This document shows positions 16,834 through 24,092 of a stretch of DNA of 37,181 bases, piece after piece. The DNA comes from Atopobium sp. (lineage in GTDB: Bacteria; Actinomycetota; Coriobacteriia; Coriobacteriales; Atopobiaceae), in NCBI GenBank assembly GCA_022732885.1, contig JAIJTS010000015.1, positions 1 through 37,181 of the forward strand, given 5' to 3'. The number at the start of each line of letters is the position of its first letter. Positions within the stretch are counted from its first letter, which is position 1. Position numbers and translations under genes: made by a program. Under the pieces are notes generated by a model. It saw nothing but the letters and a program-made list of their open reading frames with translations, was not told where the DNA came from and searched no databases.

Positions 16834-18036
16834 TTATGCCTGGAACCAGCGAGGAGTCTCTCCCTGCTCAAGAGCTTTAAGCGTAGCAATTGGATCTTTT
16901 GCCTTCTGCAAGAAAATCATTGCTGCAATAGCATATGGCTTATAAGAAGCCTCTTTATAGAGACCATCACGGTGATAATCAAAGACCTCATTTTCAACTT
17001 CACCGTGCTCACAAGATACACCATTAATGTCTGCAGGCAGTGGATGCATATAGATGGTATCCATACCATGAGCAGTCTTTGCCATAAGATCAGTTGTGCA
17101 GCACCAATCCTTATGAGTAGCGTTCTGAGCAAGAAGCTCTTTCTCCAGAGCGTCGATTCCAGCATCATCGCCTGCAGCATAAAGATTAGTACGCTTCTCC
17201 ATAGCAGCATAAGGTGCCCAGCTCTTAGGAATGACAATGTCAGCACCCTCAAAAGCCTCTGCCATGTTGTAAGTCTTCTTAAAGGTTGCTCCAGACTCAG
17301 CTGCAAACTTACCAGCAACATCAACAAGCTCAGGCATGAGATCGTATCCCTCAGGATGAGCTAATGTGACATCCATGCCAAAACGAGGAAGCAGAGTAAT
17401 AAGAGACTGTGGGCAAGATAAAGGCTTACCATATGAAGGAGAATAAGCCCAAGTAACAGCAACTTTCTTACCACGGAGATTCTCAAGGCCACCAAACTCA
17501 TTGATAAGATAGAGGATGTCAGCAGTAGACTGAGTTGGGTGATCCATATCAGACTGAAGAGATACCAGTGTTGGACGATGATCTAAAACGCCATCCTCGT
17601 AAGCCTGCTTGACGGAAGCAGAAACCTCACGCATATAAGCGTCGCCCTTACCAATGAACTTATCGTCACGAATACCAATGACATCAGCCATGAATGAAAT
17701 CATAGTTGCAGTCTCACGAACAGTTTCGCCGTGAGCAATCTGAGACTTACCCTCATCAAGATCCATCAACTGAAGACCAAGAAGGTTAGAGCCAGATGCA
17801 AAGGAAAAACGAGTACGAGTTGAGTTATCGCGGAAAAGTGAGACAGCAAGACCAGACTCAAAAAGACGCGTAGAAATGTTACGCTCACGTAAGTTGCGTA
17901 GAGCATCTGCTACTGCATAGAGAGCCTGAAGCTCATCGGTTGACTTCTCCCATGTCAAAAGGAAATCCTCGTTATACATCTTGGAGAAATCAAGTTTTGC
18001 AAGCTTGTCAAGATATGGCTGAATGGTAGTTGCCAT
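16834..18036 (-). CDS. ygeW: Knotted carbamoyltransferase YgeW
   Basis: 400 residues, matching the YgeW family (about 396 in E. coli). It belongs to the aspartate/ornithine carbamoyltransferase superfamily: the carbamoyl-phosphate loop is FRDNSTRTRFSF, and MHPLPADINGVSCEHGEV is the second-domain motif. Its natural acceptor is not firmly known; in purine gene clusters it is thought to act phosphorolytically on a carbamoylated (ureido) intermediate, yielding carbamoyl phosphate for ArcC. It follows ygeY by 51 nt, with Shine-Dalgarno GAGAGGA, and ends at a strong terminator. Confidence 0.94.
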   Translation of the reverse strand: MATTIQPYLDKLAKLDFSKMYNEDFLLTWEKSTDELQALYAVADALRNLRERNISTRLFESGLAVSLFRDNSTRTRFSFASGSNLLGLQLMDLDEGKSQIAHGETVRETATMISFMADVIGIRDDKFIGKGDAYMREVSASVKQAYEDGVLDHRPTLVSLQSDMDHPTQSTADILYLINEFGGLENLRGKKVAVTWAYSPSYGKPLSCPQSLITLLPRFGMDVTLAHPEGYDLMPELVDVAGKFAAESGATFKKTYNMAEAFEGADIVIPKSWAPYAAMEKRTNLYAAGDDAGIDALEKELLAQNATHKDWCCTTDLMAKTAHGMDTIYMHPLPADINGVSCEHGEVENEVFDYHRDGLYKEASYKPYAIAAMIFLQKAKDPIATLKALEQGETPRWFQA

Positions 18037-18087
18037 GGTACATCCTCTCGTTTAAAAACCGCTTATATACTAATTGCCAAAAACCAT

Positions 18088-19470
18088 TTACTTAATGTTG
18101 TTATCGGTAAGGCTTGCACGGAATTCAGTTGCATCCTCAGTTACTGCAGAAGCGTCATACAGGTTGAGAGCTGCAACATACAGTGCTGCACAAGTAGGAA
18201 GATCCTGCTTGAATGTAATCTCATTTGGAGCGTGTGCCTGAGACTCAGCACCTGGTCCAAAGCCAACGCAAGGAATACCATAACGACCCTGGATAGAAAC
18301 GCAATTTGTGGAGAAGGTCCACTTATCGCATAGAGGACGACCTTCACGAGTTGCCATGGACTTCTCGCAACCAATGCGCTTATCACCAAAGAGTGCCTTG
18401 TGAGCATCAACAAGTGCTTTGACGTGTGGAGCAGACTCTTTGTTGATCCATGTTGGGAAGTAAGACTCAGTCTCATAAACCTCGCCAGTCCAAGAAGGAC
18501 GGTCATACATGTACATGGAGACCTTGACATCGTCACCATACCTCTTGACGGAAGGAAGCTCCTCAATCTCTTTGAGGCAGCTCTTATAGGTCTCACCAGC
18601 GGTCATACGACGGTCAATGGAGATTGCACAAGAGTCTGCAACAGCGCAGCGAGAAGGGCTTGTGAAGTAAATCTGAGAAACGGTGCAGGTACCACGGCCG
18701 AGGAAGCGAGCATCCTCATAGTGATCAGGGTTGTACTTAGGATCAAGCATCTTAACAAGGCCGCGAATAGCAGTGGATTCATCAGCGCCGTTGTTGTTAA
18801 GTGCACGAACGTCATTAATGATATCAGCCATCTTATAAATTGCGTTGTCACCACGCTCAGGAGCTGAACCGTGGCAGGAAACACCCTTGACGTCAACACG
18901 GATCTCCATACGGCCGCGGTGACCACGATAAATACCACCATCAGTAGGCTCGGTTGAGATTACAAACTCTGGCTTAATCTTGTCAACATTGTAGATGTAC
19001 TGCCAGCACATACCGTCGCAGTCCTCTTCCTGGACAGTACCAACAACCATAACCTTATAGCCCTCAGGAATAAGGTTCATGTCCTTCATAATCTTTGCAG
19101 CATATACGCCTGAGCAGACGCCGCCTTCCTGGTCAGAGCCACCACGACCACCAATGAGCTGATCGTCCTCAAAGCCCTCATAAGGATCAAAATCCCAGTT
19201 GTCACGATTACCAATACCAACGGTATCAATGTGGCCGTCGATTGCGATGATTTTATCGCCAGTACCCATAAAGCCCATAACGTTGCCAAGGCCGTCAACT
19301 TTTACCTCATCAAAGCCAAGCTTCTCCATCTCAGCTTTAATGCATGCGACAACCTCGCCCTCTTCTGAAGACTCACTAGGGTGTGAAATCATTGCACGCA
19401 GAAACGCGGTCATATCTTTTGAATACTTATTTGCTGCATCCTTGATTGCGCCGTAATCCAAGTCTTTCAT
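18088..19470 (-). CDS. ygeY: YgeY family selenium-linked M20 hydrolase
   Basis: A 460-residue M20 metallopeptidase-fold enzyme. Metal and catalytic residues are recognisable: His80 and Asp82 in AIDGHIDTVG, Asp113 in GGRGGSDQEGG, the Glu148-Glu149 pair in VGTVQEEDCDG, and a late His in SQAHAPNE. YgeY is a recurring companion of ygeW, ygeX and selenium-dependent hydroxylases and probably cleaves an amide or ureido bond of a ring-opened purine. A very good Shine-Dalgarno (AAAGGAGG) precedes the ATG. It differs clearly from the second M20 enzyme at 31333-32592. Confidence 0.93.
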   Translation of the reverse strand: MKDLDYGAIKDAANKYSKDMTAFLRAMISHPSESSEEGEVVACIKAEMEKLGFDEVKVDGLGNVMGFMGTGDKIIAIDGHIDTVGIGNRDNWDFDPYEGFEDDQLIGGRGGSDQEGGVCSGVYAAKIMKDMNLIPEGYKVMVVGTVQEEDCDGMCWQYIYNVDKIKPEFVISTEPTDGGIYRGHRGRMEIRVDVKGVSCHGSAPERGDNAIYKMADIINDVRALNNNGADESTAIRGLVKMLDPKYNPDHYEDARFLGRGTCTVSQIYFTSPSRCAVADSCAISIDRRMTAGETYKSCLKEIEELPSVKRYGDDVKVSMYMYDRPSWTGEVYETESYFPTWINKESAPHVKALVDAHKALFGDKRIGCEKSMATREGRPLCDKWTFSTNCVSIQGRYGIPCVGFGPGAESQAHAPNEITFKQDLPTCAALYVAALNLYDASAVTEDATEFRASLTDNNIK

Positions 19471-19707
19471 ACATCCTCCTTTATTAGGATAAAACTGGAC
19501 GTCTTTATCCTTTTGTAACCTTACAAACAGTTAAGAATAAAATCCTAAACTGTACTAGTACCCTCGTAATACAAACCATTTTTTTGTTTACCAAACTTTT
19601 TGTTTGGTACTATCTATTAAATCACTTGAAGAAGACATTGCAAGCAATAAACGCTTACTTTTTTATTTTTCTCGACAAGCGGTTTTATTGTTACTAATTC
19701 TCTTTTT
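19471..19707 (-). promoter_or_regulatory. ygeX-ygeY intergenic region with dyads
   Basis: A 237-nt AT-rich region likely to contain a promoter for ygeY-ygeW. It holds the dyad TTTGTAA-CC-TTACAAA at 19512-19527 and a second dyad TACCAAAC-TTTTT-GTTTGGTA at 19589-19609. It also holds a weaker imperfect hairpin at 19645-19690, just after ygeX, which could be its terminator although no long T-run follows. The TTTGTAACCT half-site recurs near the permease at 31234-31247. Confidence 0.45.
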
Positions 19708-20934
19708 TTATTTGACGTCATCTGTTGACTGCCATGCACCGTCCCATACAATCTCTTCATAACGCACAGGATCAGTGTCTCCTTCTGTAGAGAACAAAAG
19801 AACCTTTGAATCTGTTGTAAGATCAAGTGCATCACGAAGCTCTTTGTATGCAGGGTCTGTCATAAGAGTAGAAATAACACCCATACCAACAGCACCAGAC
19901 TCACCGGAAACAACAGAAGGGTCCCCCTTAACAGGTGCAGCGAGCATGCGCATGCCCTTTGCCGAAACCCAATCAGGACAAGAAATAAAGGCCGTCGCAT
20001 GATTGCGTAAAATATCCCAACCAATGGTATTTGGCTCACCACAGGCAAGACCAGCCATAATAGTAATTAAATCTCCACCAACAATACGGGGCTCGCCATC
20101 TGCTGCAAGTGCTCCCTTATACAGACAGTCTGCAGCTCCTGCCTCCATAATGACAAACTTAGGAGGATTTGAAGGGAATAAATTAGTAAAGTAGCCCACC
20201 ATGGCAGATGCCAAAGATCCAACGCCCGCTTGTATAAATACATGTGTTGGACGGTTTACCTCAAGCTCACGTAACTGTTCTGCTGCCTCATAGGCCATAG
20301 TACCGTAACCCTGCATAATCCAAGATGGAATCTTCTCATAACCATCCCAAGCAGTGTCCTGTACGATTACTGCATGCTCAGTCTCTTCTGCTTCTTTTGC
20401 TGCGAGACGAACACAGTCATCGTAATTGAGCTCTTCAATGGTTACTTGTGCGCCCTCTTTTGCAATATTGTCAAAACGAGTTTTTGTGGAGCCTTTAGGC
20501 ATATGAACAACAGCTTTTTGACCAAGACGATTTGCTGCCCATGCCACACCGCGGCCATGGTTGCCATCAGTTGCAGTAAAGAAAGTTGCCTGTCCAAAGT
20601 CTTTCTGTAATTGCTCTGAAGTCAGATACTCAAAGTCGCAATCAGAAACATCTTTTCCGGTTTCATCAGCAATATAGCGAGCCATAGCAAATGAACCGCC
20701 CAGGACTTTAAATGCGTTAAGTCCAAAGCGATACGACTCATCTTTTACGTATAATCCGCCAAGACCTAAATTAGAGGCCATACCCTCAAGATTTGCCAAA
20801 GGTGTCACGGCATATTGAGGAAAGCTTTTATGAAATGCGCGAGCCTTCTTAACATTTTCAAGTGACATGACCTGAAGATTTCTGTCTTCACTTTGAGGCA
20901 TCTTATTAAGTACCCACTTCATTTCCGGCTGCAT
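19708..20934 (-). CDS. ygeX: 2,3-diaminopropionate ammonia-lyase YgeX
   Basis: A 408-residue fold-type II PLP enzyme that converts 2,3-diaminopropionate to pyruvate and two ammonia. Lys76 in FGLNAFKVLGGSFA binds PLP. Asp123 in FFTATDGNHGRGVA and Asp193 in VQDTAWDGYEK match the residues known to abstract protons in the E. coli enzyme. The pyruvate is a plausible exit from purine degradation into central metabolism. Shine-Dalgarno AAGGGG is about 10 nt before the ATG. It heads the ygeX-ygeY-ygeW series, each with long leaders. Confidence 0.96.
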   Translation of the reverse strand: MQPEMKWVLNKMPQSEDRNLQVMSLENVKKARAFHKSFPQYAVTPLANLEGMASNLGLGGLYVKDESYRFGLNAFKVLGGSFAMARYIADETGKDVSDCDFEYLTSEQLQKDFGQATFFTATDGNHGRGVAWAANRLGQKAVVHMPKGSTKTRFDNIAKEGAQVTIEELNYDDCVRLAAKEAEETEHAVIVQDTAWDGYEKIPSWIMQGYGTMAYEAAEQLRELEVNRPTHVFIQAGVGSLASAMVGYFTNLFPSNPPKFVIMEAGAADCLYKGALAADGEPRIVGGDLITIMAGLACGEPNTIGWDILRNHATAFISCPDWVSAKGMRMLAAPVKGDPSVVSGESGAVGMGVISTLMTDPAYKELRDALDLTTDSKVLLFSTEGDTDPVRYEEIVWDGAWQSTDDVK

Positions 20935-21070
20935 GTTGTTGACCCCTTTTCCACGTGTTCTTGTTTACTAACATATCTTTAATAGTAGACCACTTTTCTG
21001 CTAAATCTGACTAAAAGTTAGTAAACCTAACAAAAAGTTTTCCACCATTTGTACCTACCTATAAAAGCAA
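20935..21070 (-). promoter_or_regulatory. ygeX promoter region with an inverted 10-bp pair
   Basis: GTTTACTAAC at 20963-20972 has its exact reverse complement GTTAGTAAAC at 21017-21026, 44 nt apart, in the gap between the xdh terminator and ygeX. The spacing and perfect match look like paired operator sites. A GTAAACCTAAC stretch (21021-21031) resembles elements near ygeY and the permease. Confidence 0.45.
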
Positions 21071-21107
21071 AACAACTGCCAGCAGCATATTGCTACCGAC
21101 AGTTGTT
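21071..21107 (-). terminator. Intrinsic terminator after the xanthine dehydrogenase gene
   Basis: On the minus strand a 17-bp stem (with a few G-U pairs) closes on a 3-nt ATA loop, from AACAACTG to CAGTTGTT, and is followed by TTGCTTTTAT. It starts 27 nt after the stop of the XDH gene and separates it from ygeX. Confidence 0.85.
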
Positions 21108-21134
21108 CTTTAACATAAGGAATACATACTATCC

Positions 21135-23906
21135 TTACTTCTTGGCCTTAGATTTAGTGTAATACGTATCTTCCATAGGAAGCTTAGTACGCATCACATG
21201 ATCATAGGCATAGTATGCATTTGCTACTGCAGGAGCAGTTGGGATTGTTGAAATCTCACCAATGCCCTTTCCTCCGTAAGCAACAGGGAGTAAATGCTCC
21301 TTCTCGACATAAATTGCCTCAATATGAGGAATATCAGGAGCACGGAAGAGGCCTAGCGTAGCAAACTTTGACTTTGGCACACAATCCTGAAGCTTGTAGT
21401 TTTCTGTTGTGGCATAGCCAAGCGACATCAACACGCCACCCTCAATTTGACCTTGGATTGCAATAGGGTTAATGACCTTGCCAGAATCATGCGCGGCATA
21501 TACATCAGTAACCTTGCCCTCATCGTCTAAAACCACGCACGTTGTTGCAAAGGCATAACAAATGTGGCTCTTTGGATTAGGCTTGTCAGCACCAAGTTTA
21601 TCGGTTGGCTCAAAGTAAACATAACGGAACTCATGACCTTCAAGCTTCTTCAAGCCTGCAACTGGATCCTTTGGATGAATACCCGCACCAGCAACCAATG
21701 CTTTACCGTCTGCGTATCCAACACCTTCGTAGGGACGACCATCAGAGTACACAATAGTCTTTCCGTCACCGTGTGCTTCAACGGGCTCAGACGATACTTC
21801 TTTACCAGCTTCAATATCCAAAAGCACATCACGTAGCAAAAACGCCGCACCACGAACAGCCTCTCCGGTAACAACCGTTTGACGAGAGCCAGAAGTAGTA
21901 CCTGAATCAGGTGCATTTTCTGTAGAGCACTCACCGTTAACAATAACTGACTTTGGAAGGCCGATTGCCTCAGCAACATCCTGCAAAAAGACTGTATTGC
22001 AACCCTGACCAATATCTGAAGTAGCAGAGTAGACAACAACCTTGCCGTCTTCAATACGAATGTTTGCACGACCTGCGTCAGGCAGACCAACGCCAACACC
22101 AGAGTTTTTCATAGCGCAGGCAAGACCAGCACGTCCCTTATGAGCTTCATATACATCTTTAACTGCAAGAAGCGTTTCTTTAAGTGCTGTTGACTGATCA
22201 CAGATCTGACCATTAGGAAGTACATCTCCAGGAGCAACTGCATTTCTCCAGCGCATCTCCCAGGGGCTTATGCCGACCTTCTCGGCGAGAAGATCCATAA
22301 GCTCCTCAAGAGCAAACTCAGTCTGACAAACTCCAAAGCCACGGAATGCACCAGCAGGTGGATTGTCAGTATAGTATCCATAACCACGAATATCAGTATT
22401 TTGATACTTATACGGACCAACAGCGTGTGTACAAGCACGTTCAAGAACTGGTCCGCAAAGTGACGCATATGCTCCTGTATCAAAATAAATATCGCAATCA
22501 AGAGCAGTAAGGTGACCTTCAGCATCGCAGCCGAGTGTAAAATCTGCCTCCATAGCATGACGTTTTGGATGGAAGATCAGTGACTCGTTACGAGTAAATT
22601 TACACTTAACCGTACGCTTAAAAATGTAAGCAGCCAATGCAGAAATATGCTGGACAGTTACATCCTCTTTTCCACCAAATCCGCCGCCTACCAGCATGGT
22701 TTCTACAACTACCTTATCAGGAGTTTCATCCCATCCAAACATGTGGGCAACTTCTTTACGAGTATCGTAGGCACCTTGATCGGTAGAAAGAATCTTTACA
22801 CCATCTTTATAGGGGAACGCAACAGCGCATTCGGGCTCAAGGAATGCATGCTCAGTAAAAGGTGTCGAGAAATGCTTAGTGATAATGTGAGCAGAATTTT
22901 TAAGTGCATCCTGAACATTACCGCGTGTAATATGACGGCTCTGGCAAAGATTACTTTCTGCTTCTGTATGTACAAGAGGAGCGCCTTCGGCAGCAGCCTC
23001 TTCAACATTACGCACAATAGGAAGCTCTTCGTACTCAACTTTTACAAGTTTTTTGGCCGCTTCAAGAGTCTCTTCATCCTCTGCGACTACCATGCAAAGT
23101 GCATCGCCCAAATAACGTGTATTTGAACCTTCAGGGATAAATACATCCCAATCCTGCTGAATGTGGCCAACTTTATTTACAGGTACGTCTTCAGCTTTCA
23201 AGACTCCAACAACACCTGGTAGAGCCTCTGCCTCTGTTGTATCAATTTTTACCACACGTGCACGAGGATACTTAGATCGTACGCACGAACCATATGCCAT
23301 ATCTGGGAAATCAACATTGGTTACATCATCAGGATATTTACCATATCCAAGTACCTTTGCACGAACATCAACACGGAATGCTTTTGAACCAACACCGTAA
23401 TTATCGCCACGCTCTAGGTCTGGATCAATTTGCTCTTCTCCACGAAGAATACGTGCAGCTTTTAAGATACCTTCAATAATTTTCTTATATCCAGTGCATC
23501 GACAAATATTATTTTTAATTGCTTCTTTAACTTCTGCTTCAGTTGGATTAGGATTTCGGCGAATTAATGCTGCGCCACTCATTACCATGCCAGGGATACA
23601 AAAACCACACTGGACAGCTCCAACTGCACCAAAAGCGTACACAAAGGCTTCTTGCTCCTCATGAGAAAGGCCTTCTACGGTTTCGATAACCTTTCCTTGT
23701 GCACGCTTAGTGTTCATAATGCAGCCACGTGTGGCAACACCATCAATAACAACCGTACAAGTACCACAAGCGCCTTGAGAACAACCATCTTTTACCGATA
23801 AAAGATGTAAATCATCTCGAAGAAAACGAAGCAACGATTTATTTTTTGTAGTAGTAATTGTTTCTCCGTTTACCGTAAAGGTATACTCTTCTACTTCTTC
23901 GGCCAT
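21135..23906 (-). CDS. xdh: Selenium-dependent xanthine dehydrogenase (fused Fe-S and molybdenum subunits)
   Basis: About 923 residues from the ATG at 23906, which has AAGGAG five bases upstream. The N-terminus is a two-cluster ferredoxin-type subunit: Cys42, 47, 50 and 62 hold the first 2Fe-2S centre (DGCSQGACGTC), and Cys100, 103, 135 and 137 the second (QCGFCIPG and NICRCTGY). The rest is the molybdopterin-cytosine-dinucleotide domain, with GGGFGGKEDVT, AFRGFGVCQTEFALEE and the catalytic Glu near residue 884 in GKGIGEIST. No FAD (XdhB/CoxM) domain or gene is present, unlike ordinary xanthine dehydrogenases. The surrounding yqeB, yqeC, yedF and selD indicate a labile selenium ligand. It would oxidise hypoxanthine/xanthine or, in reverse, reduce urate. 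Confidence 0.92.
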   Translation of the reverse strand: MAEEVEEYTFTVNGETITTTKNKSLLRFLRDDLHLLSVKDGCSQGACGTCTVVIDGVATRGCIMNTKRAQGKVIETVEGLSHEEQEAFVYAFGAVGAVQCGFCIPGMVMSGAALIRRNPNPTEAEVKEAIKNNICRCTGYKKIIEGILKAARILRGEEQIDPDLERGDNYGVGSKAFRVDVRAKVLGYGKYPDDVTNVDFPDMAYGSCVRSKYPRARVVKIDTTEAEALPGVVGVLKAEDVPVNKVGHIQQDWDVFIPEGSNTRYLGDALCMVVAEDEETLEAAKKLVKVEYEELPIVRNVEEAAAEGAPLVHTEAESNLCQSRHITRGNVQDALKNSAHIITKHFSTPFTEHAFLEPECAVAFPYKDGVKILSTDQGAYDTRKEVAHMFGWDETPDKVVVETMLVGGGFGGKEDVTVQHISALAAYIFKRTVKCKFTRNESLIFHPKRHAMEADFTLGCDAEGHLTALDCDIYFDTGAYASLCGPVLERACTHAVGPYKYQNTDIRGYGYYTDNPPAGAFRGFGVCQTEFALEELMDLLAEKVGISPWEMRWRNAVAPGDVLPNGQICDQSTALKETLLAVKDVYEAHKGRAGLACAMKNSGVGVGLPDAGRANIRIEDGKVVVYSATSDIGQGCNTVFLQDVAEAIGLPKSVIVNGECSTENAPDSGTTSGSRQTVVTGEAVRGAAFLLRDVLLDIEAGKEVSSEPVEAHGDGKTIVYSDGRPYEGVGYADGKALVAGAGIHPKDPVAGLKKLEGHEFRYVYFEPTDKLGADKPNPKSHICYAFATTCVVLDDEGKVTDVYAAHDSGKVINPIAIQGQIEGGVLMSLGYATTENYKLQDCVPKSKFATLGLFRAPDIPHIEAIYVEKEHLLPVAYGGKGIGEISTIPTAPAVANAYYAYDHVMRTKLPMEDTYYTKSKAKK

Positions 23907-24092
23907 TTTCACTCCTTACGTGTCTGGGAGAATGTTGTGTGTCGTACCCCAAACCCGCTAACTGAACATTTTTGTCATGCATTACAAATCTATAATTTTT
24001 ATCGCTTTAATCTATAGCTTTAGATTGCTCCCCTCTCTCTTTTTAGCGTAGACGGTTGGTAAAAGTTTTACCAACCGTCATACGACTATAAA
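23907..24092 (-). promoter_or_regulatory. ygfK-xdh intergenic region
   Basis: A 186-nt gap. Next to ygfK is the perfect hairpin at 24051-24079. Closer to xdh is the dyad AATCTA-6 nt-TAGATT at 24009-24026, with another AATCTATA at 23987-23994. These could mark a separate xdh promoter and operator. The Shine-Dalgarno AAGGAG is at about 23912-23917. Confidence 0.4.
24051..24079 (-). terminator. Perfect 14-bp hairpin after ygfK, without a T-run
   Basis: GACGGTTGGTAAAA at 24051-24064 is matched by its exact complement at 24066-24079, with one central base. It begins 13 nt beyond the ygfK stop. On the minus strand no T-tract follows, so it may protect or process the 3' end of the message rather than end transcription. 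Confidence 0.6.

Noticed and set aside
16726..17364. A 212-codon rightward frame opposite ygeW
   Set aside because: Antisense to well-conserved YgeW and spanning its terminator; no recognisable protein features.
21135..23906. A selenocysteine codon in the XDH
   Set aside because: No in-frame TGA occurs; selenium in this enzyme class is a labile cofactor ligand, not a coded residue.
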